The notes beneath the pieces were generated by a model that did not search any database, was not told the origin of the DNA, and worked only from the letters and a program-made list of their open reading frames with translations. Shown piece after piece: positions 37,848 through 47,084 of a stretch of 64,000 bases of DNA; the first letter of the stretch is position 1; every line of letters begins with the position of its first letter. Origin of the DNA: Halegenticoccus soli (lineage in GTDB: Archaea > Halobacteriota > Halobacteria > Halobacteriales > Haloferacaceae); contig NZ_PEND01000002.1 of assembly GCF_002844195.1 (NCBI RefSeq), forward strand, positions 248,001 to 312,000, read 5' to 3'. A program made the position numbers and the translations under genes.

Positions 37848-38020
37848 GGCCGACGCGCCGCCTGGACGGAACTGCCGACGCCGGCCCGGCGTCGGGCTCA
37901 CCGCCGTCCGCCGTATCGCCGAGACGCGCGGTCGACGCGAGCTGACCGCCACGATCGTGTCCAATTTTTCTCTCTCGGATATCGAAGTGCTCATGTTTGT
38001 GCGATCGCGAGTACACCGGC

Positions 38021-38734
38021 ATGAACAGAGCGGAGAAGGCGGCCCTCCAGTTGCAGGCGGTCGCCGTGTTGCGGATGCTCAAGGACACGAGAACCTACGA
38101 CGAGCTCTCCGAGCTCACGGGTCTCCCGGCGGGCGATCTGAACCGGTACGTGAACGGCCACGTCCTCCCCGGAACCGAGCGCGCCCGCGAGGTGGTCGAG
38201 GGAGTCGGCCGCGAGGCGCTCGCAGACGAACTCGAAGCGCGCGTGGCGTTCGACGAGGAGGGGTACGTCGACAACTCCGGCGTCGTCTTCGATCAGTCCT
38301 TCCTCGACCTCGTCGCGCCGGTCGCCGCCGACGCGTTCGGCTTCGAGCGACCCGACGTGGTGCTGACGGCGGCGACGGACGGGATCACCCTCGGCGCCGC
38401 GATGGCCGGCTACTTCGACGCCCACCTGGCGTACGCGAAGAAGTCCAAGGAGACCGCGGTCGAGGAGTTCATCGAGTCCCGGCAGCGGCTGGCCTCCGGC
38501 ATCGAACTCACCTACTACCTCCCCGCCAGCGCGCTCTCGCCGGGCCAGCGGGTGCTCGTCGTCGACGACCTCATCCGCTCGGGCGAGACGCAGGAGCTCC
38601 TCCTCGACATCGCGCGCCAGGCGGACACGGAGGTGGTCGGCGTGTTCGCGCTCATCGCCGTCGGCGACGAGGGGATGGAGCGCGCCCGGGCCCTGACCGA
38701 CGCGCCCGTCGCCGCGCTCACCGCGTTCGAGTGA
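38021..38734 (+). CDS. HTH-phosphoribosyltransferase fusion, probable purine-related regulator or PRTase
   Basis: A 237-residue protein. The N-terminal 60 residues look like a helix-turn-helix (LKDTRTYDELSELTGLPAGD, then LNRYVNGHVLPG). The remainder is a PRTase fold with the PRPP loop VLVVDDLIRSGET and a catalytic-flap-like Lys/Tyr segment (AYAKKSKETAVEEF). It sits 97 bases before a purine permease gene in the same direction, so a role in purine salvage or purine-responsive control is likely. It is distinct from the shorter PyrE-like regulator GfcR. ATG at 38021 is chosen over a TTG eight codons upstream. Confidence 0.75.
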   Translation: MNRAEKAALQLQAVAVLRMLKDTRTYDELSELTGLPAGDLNRYVNGHVLPGTERAREVVEGVGREALADELEARVAFDEEGYVDNSGVVFDQSFLDLVAPVAADAFGFERPDVVLTAATDGITLGAAMAGYFDAHLAYAKKSKETAVEEFIESRQRLASGIELTYYLPASALSPGQRVLVVDDLIRSGETQELLLDIARQADTEVVGVFALIAVGDEGMERARALTDAPVAALTAFE

Positions 38735-38831
38735 TCGACCGCCGTCCCGCCTGTAGCACATTCGTGCATAGCTTCAGTTCTATGGATGGGAACGCTTATG
38801 TCCGATAGCACGATTATGCTCAGTCACCACA

Positions 38832-40274
38832 ATGGGGCTCAGCGACACGAAGACTAGTTCGGCCGGGGGGATCCGCGGCACCCTCTCGGACTACTTCGAC
38901 CTCGACGAACACGGCACCACAGTCGCAACGGAGATCCTCGCCGGAGTCACGACCTTCCTGACCATGTCGTACATCGTCGTGGTCAACCCGTCGATCCTGG
39001 CGGCGAACCCGGCGCAGAACCTCCCCGGAATCGCGGTGCCGGGGTACTCCTACGGCCAGGTCGTCTCGATGATCGCCGTCGTCACGATCATCTCGGCGGC
39101 CGTGGCGACGCTCGTCATGGCGCTGTACGCGAATCGGCCGTTCGCGCAGGCGCCCGGCCTCGGGTTGAACGCGTTCTTCGCGTTCACGGTCGTCGGCGCG
39201 CTCGGCATCCCCTGGCAGACGGCGCTCGCCGCCGTCGTCGTCGAGGGGATCGTCTTCATCGCCCTCACCGCCCTCGGCGCGCGCGAGTACGTCATCGACC
39301 TGTTCCCCGAGCCCGTGAAGTTCGCCGTCGGGACGGGGATTGGGCTGTTCCTCGCCATCATCGGGCTCCAGGCGATGGGTATCGTGGTCGCCCACCCGGA
39401 GACGCTCGTGACGCTCGGCCCCGTCGCGTCCGACCCCGTCGCCGTCCTCTCGGTGTTCGGCCTGTTCCTGACGTTCGGGTTGTACGCCCGCGGCGTCCGC
39501 GGATCGATCATCCTCGGCATTCTCGCCACCACCGCGCTGGGGTATCTCGTGACGTGGGGCGGCGCGGTCTCCCCCGACGCCGGGCTGACGGGTGCCGCGG
39601 GGAGCGCGACGTACGACATCCGCCCGCTCGCCGGCGCGTTCCTCGCGGGCCTCGCCGACGTCGAGGCGTTCACGTTCGCGCTCGTCGTGTTCACGTTCTT
39701 CTTCGTCGACTTCTTCGACACCGCCGGAACAATCACCGGCGTCGGCCAGGTCGCCGGCTTCCTCGACGAGGACGGCAACCTCCCCGACGTCGACAAGCCG
39801 CTCATGGCCGACGCGATCGGCACGACCGTGGGCGGGATGCTCGGCACGTCGACGGTGACGACGTACATCGAGAGCGCCTCGGGCGTCGAGGAGGGCGGCC
39901 GGACGGGCCTCACCGCGCTGACCGTCGCCGCGCTCTTTCTCGCGTCGCTCGTGCTCGTCCCGCTGGCGACGGCGATCCCCCTGTACGCCTCGCACATCGC
40001 CCTCGTCGTCATCGGCGTCGTGATGCTGCAGAACGTGGTCGACATCGCCTGGCAGGACATCACTTACGCCGTGCCGGCCGGGCTGACGATCCTCGTCATG
40101 CCGTTCACGTTCTCCATCGCCTACGGCATCGCCGCCGGTATCGTCTCCTACCCGATCGTCAAGCTCGCCGCCGGCGAACTGGACGACGTCCGCGCCGGTC
40201 ACTGGGTGCTCGCAGCCGCCTTCGTCCTCTACTTCTTCGTCCGGACGAGCGGCGTGCTCCAGGCGGCCGTCTGA
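38832..40274 (+). CDS. NCS2/AzgA-type purine base permease
   Basis: A 480-residue transporter with about 12-14 membrane segments. AzgA hallmarks are present: the N-terminal YFDLDEHGTTVATEILAGVT, then FVDFFDTAGTITGVG, and TYIESASGVEEGGRTGLTAL. These predict uptake of hypoxanthine, guanine and adenine with protons. It follows the HTH-PRTase gene. A TATA-like GCTTATGT lies about 35-40 bases before the ATG, and an inverted repeat GCAC-N4-GTGC lies at 38756-38767. Confidence 0.93.
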   Translation: MGLSDTKTSSAGGIRGTLSDYFDLDEHGTTVATEILAGVTTFLTMSYIVVVNPSILAANPAQNLPGIAVPGYSYGQVVSMIAVVTIISAAVATLVMALYANRPFAQAPGLGLNAFFAFTVVGALGIPWQTALAAVVVEGIVFIALTALGAREYVIDLFPEPVKFAVGTGIGLFLAIIGLQAMGIVVAHPETLVTLGPVASDPVAVLSVFGLFLTFGLYARGVRGSIILGILATTALGYLVTWGGAVSPDAGLTGAAGSATYDIRPLAGAFLAGLADVEAFTFALVVFTFFFVDFFDTAGTITGVGQVAGFLDEDGNLPDVDKPLMADAIGTTVGGMLGTSTVTTYIESASGVEEGGRTGLTALTVAALFLASLVLVPLATAIPLYASHIALVVIGVVMLQNVVDIAWQDITYAVPAGLTILVMPFTFSIAYGIAAGIVSYPIVKLAAGELDDVRAGHWVLAAAFVLYFFVRTSGVLQAAV

Positions 40275-40510
40275 CAGGGAATATCGGAGAAGTTCAGAGA
40301 TTCTCGGCGAAAACCCGAGAGACGCCGCCCAGGGACGGGCTTTGGAACCGCCGGCTGGCTCCGATACTCCCCGTGAGGTCCCGCTCCGCGTCGAACGACG
40401 ACGATCGCGATCTTCTCGGTCCTCCCGGCTCTCGCTGCCCCCTCGCGTGGGGGGTCGTTCGAGCGTCACTCATCACAAACGTTTCAACGGTCGGAACTAC
40501 TGGTTTACCC

Positions 40511-41914
40511 ATGCAGCCGACCCTCCCGTCGAAACGCTGGCTCCTGCGCGGGTTCGCCCTCCTCTCCGTGCTCGCGCTGCTGTCGCCGGCCGGTGTCGCG
40601 GCCGTCGCGGACCGGTCGACGGAGCACGCGGACCTCAAGCGCGGCACGGTGACGAGCCCGGCGAACGGCTCGACCGTCGTCTCCGCCCAGGGTTTTCACT
40701 TCGAGGGCCGCGGCTCGACCAAAAAGCCCGCGCGCCTCGTCGGGGTCGGCGAGCGCGGCGAGACCGACTGGGTGTACAACGGCTCGAAGCGCGGGGCGAC
40801 GTGGTTCTACGACGTGGATCCGCTGCCGAACGGCAACCTGCTCGTGACCTCGACGAGGCCCGGAAAGACGCTCGTCTACGAACTCGACCCCGAGACGAAA
40901 GAGCGCGTCTGGGAGGAGGAGTTCGACCTGAAAGACACCCACGACGTGGCGCGGCTGAGCGAGGACGAACTCGTCGTCGCCAACATGCGCGAGTGGGACG
41001 CGGAAAACGAAACGAGCGACGACCGGATCTTCGTCTACAACCGGACGACCGACGAGATCACCTGGGAGTGGTACTTCAAGGACCACTACCCGGCGTCGAC
41101 GGACGGCGGGATGAAAGAGGACTGGAGTCACGTCAACGACGTCGACGTGATCGACGAGCACCGCCTCTTGCTCTCGCCGCGCAACTTCGACCAGGCTATC
41201 ATCGTCAACCGGACGACAGGCGAGATCGAAGCGCGCCTCGGCGAGGACGGCGACCACGAGACCCTCTACGAGCAGCACAACCCCGACTACCTCGAGAGCG
41301 AAAACGGCACGCCGACGATCCTCGTCGCCGACTCCGAGAACGACCGCGTCGTCGAGTACGCGAGAGAGGACGGCGAGTGGGTGCGGACGTGGGAGGTCGG
41401 CGGTCCCGGACAGCTGAACTGGCCGCGCGACGCCGACCGCCTGCCGAACGGCAACACCCTCATCACCGACACGCTCAACCACCGGGTCATCGAGGTGACG
41501 CCGGAGGGGCGGATCGTCTGGGAGTACTACGCGACCTGGGGGCCGTACGACGCCGAGCGCGTCGAGCACGGCCCCGAATCGAACGGGCCGACGATCCGCG
41601 ATCAGGGCGCGAGCGGGACCTACGAGATCAGCGGCAGCGCGGGGCTGCGCCCCGGCACGGGCGACGATCTCCCGTTCGCGGTGCGGGTCGAGGCGACGTT
41701 CTCGGAGACGTCGCTCGAAGGGCCGATGGTGGAGTTCGCCCGGACGTGGTCGCACGCGACGCCGTGGATCCGACCCACGTGGATGTCCGGCTGGGACTTC
41801 GCGTTCGCCGTTCTCGGCCTCCTCGTCGCGCTCGGCTGGGCCGGCGCGGAGATCGTCTACCAGCGGCGGCGGATCGCCGACGGGATGCGGACGGTCGTCG
41901 CGCGCGTCACGTGA
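40511..41914 (+). CDS. Arylsulfotransferase-like membrane-anchored beta-propeller
   Basis: A 467-residue surface protein. A signal sequence (KRWLLRGFALLSVLALLSPA) precedes repeated blades of the ASST/NHL type: FYDVDPLPNGNLLVTST, TWEWYFKDHYP, SHVNDVDVIDEHRLLLS and NWPRDADRLPNGNTLITDTL. A C-terminal membrane anchor lies at about 427-450. Several NGS/NRTT sequons are present. The family is annotated arylsulfotransferase, but whether this protein transfers sulfate is unknown. The 236-base gap upstream holds only small hairpins. Confidence 0.8.
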   Translation: MQPTLPSKRWLLRGFALLSVLALLSPAGVAAVADRSTEHADLKRGTVTSPANGSTVVSAQGFHFEGRGSTKKPARLVGVGERGETDWVYNGSKRGATWFYDVDPLPNGNLLVTSTRPGKTLVYELDPETKERVWEEEFDLKDTHDVARLSEDELVVANMREWDAENETSDDRIFVYNRTTDEITWEWYFKDHYPASTDGGMKEDWSHVNDVDVIDEHRLLLSPRNFDQAIIVNRTTGEIEARLGEDGDHETLYEQHNPDYLESENGTPTILVADSENDRVVEYAREDGEWVRTWEVGGPGQLNWPRDADRLPNGNTLITDTLNHRVIEVTPEGRIVWEYYATWGPYDAERVEHGPESNGPTIRDQGASGTYEISGSAGLRPGTGDDLPFAVRVEATFSETSLEGPMVEFARTWSHATPWIRPTWMSGWDFAFAVLGLLVALGWAGAEIVYQRRRIADGMRTVVARVT

Positions 41915-42071
41915 GGGTCGCCCCGCTTTCGCTCTCGCGCCGGCGTGGCGCTCGACGAACGCGACGCGTGCGCCGTCGGCGGCGTTCGGTGCACACACCC
42001 TCGCGCCGACCTGGCGCTCGGGGCACACACCACCGTCGGGTTCTTAACGCCCACTCCCTTACGTGTCGGCG

Positions 42072-42344
42072 ATGTCGAACCTCATCCTGTACGAACTGGA
42101 AGGCTGCCCCTTCTGCACGAAAGTGAAGAACAAGCTCGCGGAGCTCGGCCTCGAATACGAGGCGCGCACGGTGCCCCGCTCCCGCTCCGACCGTACCGAG
42201 GTGGAGGAGGTCAGCGGCCAGACCGGGGTGCCGGTGCTCGTCGACGAGGAACACGGCGTCGAGGGGATGCCCGAAAGCGACGACATCGTCGCCTACCTGG
42301 AGGAGACGTACGGCTCCGGCTCCGAAGCCGAGAGCGCGGCGTAG
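42072..42344 (+). CDS. Glutaredoxin / GST N-terminal domain-like redox protein
   Basis: A 90-residue thioredoxin-fold protein (MSNLILYELEGCPFCTKVKN) with the CPFC redox pair at 12-15, the cis-proline loop TGVPVLVD and the acidic end ESDDIVAYLEE. It probably acts as a small dithiol oxidoreductase with the haloarchaeal thiol gamma-glutamylcysteine; that is inference. The TATA-like TTCTTAAC about 28 bases upstream supports ATG at 42072 over an in-frame GTG three codons earlier. Confidence 0.85.
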   Translation: MSNLILYELEGCPFCTKVKNKLAELGLEYEARTVPRSRSDRTEVEEVSGQTGVPVLVDEEHGVEGMPESDDIVAYLEETYGSGSEAESAA

Positions 42345-42505
42345 GCCGCCACCGTTTTTCGGCGGTTCGCCGATCCACCGATCCGCCCTGCCGCCCTCGA
42401 AAGCCCCGGCAGCCGCGGCGGCGGCTCGCGAACCGACGGTTCACGATCGGACGGTGAGCGCGTAGTCCGCGGAGAAATCGGTGAGCGAGGTGAGCCCTTC
42501 CACCG

Positions 42506-43477
42506 TTATCCTTCGACGGGCTCGGGCGTCCGCTCGCGGATGAGGTCGCGGATCACGTCGGGGTCGTCGATCTCGGCGAGCTCCTCGCAGCTGACGATCG
42601 CGGTCCCCTCGACCGACTCGCGCTTCGAGTGCTCCTCGGTGAAGTAGACGGAGCGGGTCCGCGCGACGCGGCTGATCGAGGACATGATCCGGGCGCGCTT
42701 TTCGGCGCTCCGGGTGAACGGCGAGTGACCCGTCAGCACGCTCTCCTCGCGGCGGTGGCTGTCCTCGCTGACCGCCTTGAACGGCGCGCGGGCCGTCGGG
42801 TGGACCGTGAAGCCCGCCCGCGTGAGCACGGCGACGACGTGCTCGTCGTCGGGGTCCGCCTCGGGGGCCTCCGGCGTCGGCTCCGCGTCGCGGACCTCCT
42901 CCGCCCCCTCCATCACTTCCACGGGGCTGCTGAACGGGCGGTCGAACAGCTCTTCGAGGTGGATCGCCACCTCGATGCTGGCGTTCATCCCGTCTTCGTA
43001 CTTGGAGACGGTGCGCCGGGAGACGCCGAGTTCCGTCGCCAACCGGCCGAGACTCCAGCCGCGGCGCTCGCGCTCCTCGGCGAGGAGGTCGCCGTCGATG
43101 TTGACGTACAGCCCGCCGGGCGCGGCGTAGATGAGCGGCGGCACGCCCTCGACGAACAGGTCCATCGCCGTGTCCGGGTTGAACACCGGCACGCCGTGGC
43201 GGAAGTAGACCACGCCCGGCTTGAGGTCCTCGTCGCGCGTCCGAAGCCCGATCACGAGCGGCGTCGCAGAGAGGTAGGTCCCGAGGCGGCGCATCTCCGC
43301 CCCGGTCTCGGCGTCGAACGCGTCGATGTTCCCGAGGATCTTCACGAGGACGAGATCCTCCCCGCGCCGCGCCGCGAGGTCGAAGCTCTTGGGCCGGATC
43401 GCACAGCGGTCGCTCACCGCGAATCCGGCGTCCTGCAGCATCGCGGTGATGTTTCCGACCAGTGCGGACCGGGACAT
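42506..43477 (-). CDS. COG1395-type HTH transcriptional regulator
   Basis: A 323-residue archaeal regulator. The N-terminal domain (about 1-120) resembles a nuclease-like fold with the [16 protein letters not shown] segment. The central Xre-type helix-turn-helix is [20 protein letters not shown], followed by [12 protein letters not shown] (about 130-165). The C-terminal half repeats a small alpha/beta domain. The family is conserved in archaea, but its targets are unknown. A perfect 12-bp palindrome covers its own TATA box, suggesting autoregulation. The start at 43477 is favoured by that promoter. Confidence 0.85.
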   Translation of the reverse strand: MSRSALVGNITAMLQDAGFAVSDRCAIRPKSFDLAARRGEDLVLVKILGNIDAFDAETGAEMRRLGTYLSATPLVIGLRTRDEDLKPGVVYFRHGVPVFNPDTAMDLFVEGVPPLIYAAPGGLYVNIDGDLLAEERERRGWSLGRLATELGVSRRTVSKYEDGMNASIEVAIHLEELFDRPFSSPVEVMEGAEEVRDAEPTPEAPEADPDDEHVVAVLTRAGFTVHPTARAPFKAVSEDSHRREESVLTGHSPFTRSAEKRARIMSSISRVARTRSVYFTEEHSKRESVEGTAIVSCEELAEIDDPDVIRDLIRERTPEPVEG

Positions 43478-43498
43478 AGAAGGTAATAGGCGATTCCG

Positions 43499-43510
43499 CA
43501 CATATATGTG
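43499..43510. promoter_or_regulatory. Palindromic TATA box / operator of the COG1395 regulator
   Basis: CACATATATGTG is a perfect palindrome centred 27 bases upstream of the regulator's ATG, exactly where the TATA box should be. Binding of a dimer here would block TBP. Confidence 0.6.
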
Positions 43511-43623
43511 TTTTGTCGGCTACGGACGCCGCGTCTCCCGATTAGTTCCGAGCCCTTCCAGCAGAGTTAAATAGGCGGACCGAACGCGAAAGCGCCTTTT
43601 CGCTCGCCCGAGTAGCACCGTCG

Positions 43624-44961
43624 ATGACCGTCATCGGCCTCGACGACACCGACTCCCGCGAGGGCGGGATGTGTACGACCTACGTCGCGGTCCGGGTCGC
43701 GGAGGCCGTCCGCGAGGCCGGCGGTCGCGTCGACGACCTGCTCCTCGTCAGGCTCAACCCCGCCGTGAGGCACAAGACGCGCGGCAACGCGGCGCTCGCC
43801 GTCCACACGGACCTCGACGCCGACGTGGCGTTCGACCTCGCCCGGCGCGAGCTCGATCGGTTCGCGGTGGCGGACGATCCGCGGACCAGCCCCGGTCTCG
43901 TCGTCGCCGAGGGCGACCCCGCGGCCGTCCGCGACGAGATCGCCGACTTCGCGCGGCGAGCCGTCCGCGGGCACCACTCCATCGCCGACGCGGTCGCCCT
44001 GTCGGACGCCGTCGGCTACCGGCACCGCGGCTGGAAGGAGGGCCGGGGCCGCATCGGGGCGCTCGCGGCCGTCGGCGCGGAGGCGGCTTTCGACGACTGG
44101 ACCTACGAGCACATCTCCTACCGGACGCTCGACCGCTGCGGGACGCCGCGGGAGGTCGACGCCGAGTCCGTGTTCGCGGCCGCCGACGAGGGCTACCCGG
44201 CGGTCTGGGACACGGTCGACCGCGGCGAGGGCGAAGCCGTCTGCGTGCCCCACACGCCGTGTCCCATCCTCTACGGCGTCCGCGGGGACGATCCCGACGC
44301 CGTCCGCGCGGTCGCGGACGGGATCGAGGGCGAGCCGGTCGAGCGAACGGCGCTGTTCAGGACGAACCAGGGGACGGACGCCCACCTCCGCCGGGGAACC
44401 CTCGATCCGTCCGCCGACGGACCCGATCCGGACGGGCGAGCCGCGGACGGAGACGGGGCGGACTCCGAACCGGTGCCGGTCGAGGACGGCGGGGCGTACC
44501 GGCTCACGGGGACCGTCTCGACCGCCCCGGAGACGCGTCCCGGCGGACACGTCTTCCTGGCGCTCTCGGCGGACGGGCGCGAGCTCCGGTGCGTGGCGTT
44601 CGAGCCGACCAAGCACTTCCGCGATCGGGTCCGCGCGCTCCGGCCGGGCGACCGGGTGACCGTGTGCGGCGAGGTCCGCGAGGGGACGCTCAAGCTGGAG
44701 AAGTTCGCCGTCCGCGACCTCGTCCGGACCGAGCTCGCGACGCCGGAATGCCCGGACTGCGGCCGGTCGATGAAGAGCGCGGGACGGGACCAGGGATACC
44801 GCTGCCGCCGGTGCGGGACCCGCGCCGACGGGCGTGAAGCGGTGCCGCTCGACCGGGACCTCGACCTCGGGTGGTACGAGGTGCCGCCGTGCGCCCGCCG
44901 TCACATCGCCAAGCCGCTCGTCCGCGGCGGCTTCGACGCGGCCGTTCACCCGGAACGGTAA
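43624..44961 (+). CDS. tiaS: tRNA(Ile2) 2-agmatinylcytidine synthetase TiaS
   Basis: A 445-residue enzyme that attaches agmatine to C34 of tRNA-Ile(CAU) so that it reads AUA. The N-terminal part carries IGLDDTDSREGGMCTTY (ATP/phosphate-binding) and NPAVRHKTRGNAA. A middle kinase-like domain and an OB-fold (YRLTGTVSTAPETRPGGHVF) follow, then a zinc ribbon, CPDCGRS then YRCRRCG. A low-complexity acidic linker of about 25 residues near 262-290 separates the catalytic part from the OB-fold. The TATA-like TTAAATAG at 43567-43574 gives a short leader. Confidence 0.95.
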   Translation: MTVIGLDDTDSREGGMCTTYVAVRVAEAVREAGGRVDDLLLVRLNPAVRHKTRGNAALAVHTDLDADVAFDLARRELDRFAVADDPRTSPGLVVAEGDPAAVRDEIADFARRAVRGHHSIADAVALSDAVGYRHRGWKEGRGRIGALAAVGAEAAFDDWTYEHISYRTLDRCGTPREVDAESVFAAADEGYPAVWDTVDRGEGEAVCVPHTPCPILYGVRGDDPDAVRAVADGIEGEPVERTALFRTNQGTDAHLRRGTLDPSADGPDPDGRAADGDGADSEPVPVEDGGAYRLTGTVSTAPETRPGGHVFLALSADGRELRCVAFEPTKHFRDRVRALRPGDRVTVCGEVREGTLKLEKFAVRDLVRTELATPECPDCGRSMKSAGRDQGYRCRRCGTRADGREAVPLDRDLDLGWYEVPPCARRHIAKPLVRGGFDAAVHPER

Positions 44962-44969
44962 GCCCTCGC

Positions 44970-44992
44970 TACCGGTGGCAAAGCCGCCGGTA
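44970..44992. terminator. Hairpin downstream of tiaS
   Basis: TACCGGTGGC-AAA-GCCGCCGGTA forms a ten-base-pair stem (one G-T pair) starting nine bases after the tiaS stop. No T-tract follows, so a terminator role is uncertain. A second stem, GGCGGTTA with TAACCGCC, occupies 45018-45042. Confidence 0.4.
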
Positions 44993-45053
44993 GCCGCCGA
45001 ATACGGTCCCGCCGTCGGGCGGTTAACCGGGTAGTAACCGCCGTCTACGGCCG

Positions 45054-45074
45054 CTTAGGATCTCTATACCTAAG
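45054..45074. promoter_or_regulatory. Inverted repeat around the TATA box of the DUF7511-like gene
   Basis: CTTAGG and CCTAAG (45054-45059 and 45069-45074) flank ATCTCTATA, so a TATA-like core lies in the loop of a perfect 6-bp inverted repeat. The gene starts about 80 bases downstream, implying an untranslated leader if this is its promoter. Confidence 0.4.
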
Positions 45075-45150
45075 GGAGTGGCTGACGGTGGATGAACCGT
45101 GACGTGCTGACTTCGGCGATCGGCGTCGGAGCGGACAGGAGCGAATGCAT

Positions 45151-45372
45151 ATGAGTGCCCCTGACAACACAAGCGAAGTCGAAACGACTGGCGCATACCG
45201 CGACGCACTCGACCGTTGGCCGGTGTTCGACATCGAGTTCATCGTCGAATCCGACGACAACGGCCACGACCAGTGCACGCTGTATCCGCGCGAGGCCTCC
45301 GAGGAGGAGATCCTCGCGAGCTGGATCACGGCCCAGGAGGGTTCCTACGTCAGCCTCGCCGACGTCCGATAA
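45151..45372 (+). CDS. Small DUF7511-like haloarchaeal protein
   Basis: A 73-residue acidic protein (MSAPDNTSEVETTGAYRDAL) whose C-terminal part, CTLYPREASEEEILASWITA then QEGSYVSLADVR, matches a haloarchaea-specific small-protein family that I recall as DUF7511. There is no signal or membrane segment. An in-frame ATG two codons upstream (45145) is an alternative start. The function is unknown. It lies between tiaS and the convergent threonine synthase gene. Confidence 0.7.
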   Translation: MSAPDNTSEVETTGAYRDALDRWPVFDIEFIVESDDNGHDQCTLYPREASEEEILASWITAQEGSYVSLADVR

Positions 45373-45482
45373 CCGAAGCTCGGCACCGTCCGACCGCTCC
45401 CCCGGCTTCCGCACACGCTCCGAAACCGGGGCGAACCATTCCCCCTATCCTCACCCCCGATACGCAGTCGTCCCTGCGCCGC

Positions 45483-46559
45483 CTATCCTTTGAGCCCGCT
45501 CCCCGTGAGCGGGACGACGACGTCGGCGTCCGGATCGAGGACGCCCCGCTCCCGGTACGCCCGGAGCGCGGCGGGGGCGATCGCGCTCGTCGGCTCGACG
45601 TAGAAGCCGCGGCGGTGGAGCCGCGCCAGTTCGCGCTCGACCGCCGCCGCGCCGAGCGCGATGGCGTCGCCGTCGGTCGCGGAGACGGCGTCGAGGATCT
45701 CGCCTCTCCGGACCGGTTCGCGTATCTGGATGCCGTCGGCGACGTCGTTTTCGCCCGCCGTCGCGTCGCCTCGCTCCGCGGCGATCGGCGCGTACCCCAC
45801 CGCCTGCGCGCCGAGGAGTCGCGGCATCGAGTCGATCCACCCCGCCTCCAGCAGCGCCCGGAAGCCGCGGTGCGCGCCGAGGAACAGCGTTCCGTGCCCC
45901 AGCGGCGCGACGAGGGCGTCAGGCGCGGACCAGTCGCGCTGGGCGGCGATCTCGTAGGCGATCGTCGCGGTGCCGGCGAAGAACGCCGGGTTCCACGCGT
46001 GGCTGGCGTACCACCCCTCCCCCCGCTCCACGGCTTCGACGCACGCCGCGGTCACGTCTTCGCGCGACCCCTCGATCCGGACGGGAGTCGCTCCCGCCCG
46101 CTCGATCGCGCGGAGCTTCGAGGGCTTCGCCGAGGCGGGGACGTAGACGTCCGCCTCGACGCCGGCGCGCGCGGCGTAGGTCGCGACGGCCGCCCCGGCG
46201 TTCCCCGACGAGTCCTCTATCACCCGATCGACGCCGAGTTCGACCGCCCGCGAGAGCGTCGTCGTCGCGCCGCGGTCCTTGAAGCTCCCCGTGGGGGAGA
46301 CGTACTCGAGCTTGAACTCGGCACTCCACGCCGGCGCGTCGACGAGCGGCGTCATCCCCTCGCCGAGGGTGACGCGCGGCTCCACGGGGAGGAAGTCGTC
46401 GAACGACCAGAGCCCGCGTCGCGCGTCGAGTTCGCCGGGGTCGGGAGCGGGACCGTCGGGCCGCGGTTCGTCCGCGAGGTCGAGCGGCGCGCCGCACTCG
46501 CAGCGCCAGCGATCCTCGTAGGTGCGGCCGCAGGCGGGACAGGCGAGATCGGTGGGCAT
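45483..46559 (-). CDS. thrC: Threonine synthase
   Basis: A 358-residue fold-type II PLP enzyme converting O-phosphohomoserine to threonine. An N-terminal zinc ribbon (C7, C10, C20, C22) precedes the catalytic core. The PLP lysine is Lys94 in SPTGSFKDRGATTT, and the substrate Asn/Gly loop is EDSSGNAGAAVA. The protein is slightly short for the family and could act on a related substrate. A cluster of inverted repeats, including CCACC-N4-GGTGG, lies just upstream. Confidence 0.85.
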   Translation of the reverse strand: MPTDLACPACGRTYEDRWRCECGAPLDLADEPRPDGPAPDPGELDARRGLWSFDDFLPVEPRVTLGEGMTPLVDAPAWSAEFKLEYVSPTGSFKDRGATTTLSRAVELGVDRVIEDSSGNAGAAVATYAARAGVEADVYVPASAKPSKLRAIERAGATPVRIEGSREDVTAACVEAVERGEGWYASHAWNPAFFAGTATIAYEIAAQRDWSAPDALVAPLGHGTLFLGAHRGFRALLEAGWIDSMPRLLGAQAVGYAPIAAERGDATAGENDVADGIQIREPVRRGEILDAVSATDGDAIALGAAAVERELARLHRRGFYVEPTSAIAPAALRAYRERGVLDPDADVVVPLTGSGLKG

Positions 46560-47084
46560 CGTTCGACCGACGGCGGGGAACCCACCAGTAGGTGGCGGTT
46601 TTCACGGGCCCGACGACACCTTACGACTTAGGTGGCACGCGTAAATGCCTCGCGCCGGTCCCGTACCGTGGGTGGCTTACCCACTCGTTAGGCCGACTCG
46701 GATTGACGGATGCGAGTCGCCCGGCGACTTTCGGTCGCCGCTGACCCAAGTGCCCCTCTCGCCGTCCCTCCGGATCCCGAACCGGTGAAACGGCGGGGGC
46801 TGCGCTTCGCGTGCGCGAAGCGGTCTACCGCTTCGCGGACAGGTGTCCGCTCCCCAGACGACGTTGGACGACAACGGGTTGCAAAACCAAACAAATGCTA
46901 TATGCTAACCCCCGACGATGATACGCCTGGCAGGGAACACTCTGTCACGAGCGCCGGGATCCACTCGGGCTCGGCCGATCAGAGGGATGCGTAGTGCCTT
47001 CGCCCTGTTCCCTGCTCTCCGATCCGACGCCCGGCACCCTCGTTCGCTCGGCCGGTCCGCGGGCCCTTCCCCGACAGAGACGGC
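46560..47084. other. 525-base region without a convincing gene, rich in hairpins
   Basis: The gap between thrC and the AstE/AspA-like gene has open frames on both strands (for example 46710-46994 on plus), but their composition is mixed and they resemble nothing I know. Visible structure: GTGGGT with ACCCAC around 46669-46685, a strong hairpin cluster at 46803-46850 and an AT-rich patch with TGCTATATGC around 46896-46905. It could hold an unrecognised small RNA or the remnant of a decayed element. Confidence 0.45.
46803..46850. repeat. Hairpin cluster: CGCTTCGCG in three copies plus a second stem
   Basis: CGCTTCGCG-TG-CGCGAAGCG is a perfect nine-base-pair hairpin at 46803-46822. A third copy of CGCTTCGCG lies at 46829-46837, so it can compete for the same arm. 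It runs into a second perfect stem, GCGGACA-GG-TGTCCGC, at 46835-46850. The alternating pairings resemble an RNA switch or an attenuated terminator. Confidence 0.55.

Noticed and set aside
46710-46994. 94-codon open frame in the hairpin-rich gap
   Set aside because: Mixed third-position bias, no recognisable motif and several hairpins inside it. I could not support a gene.
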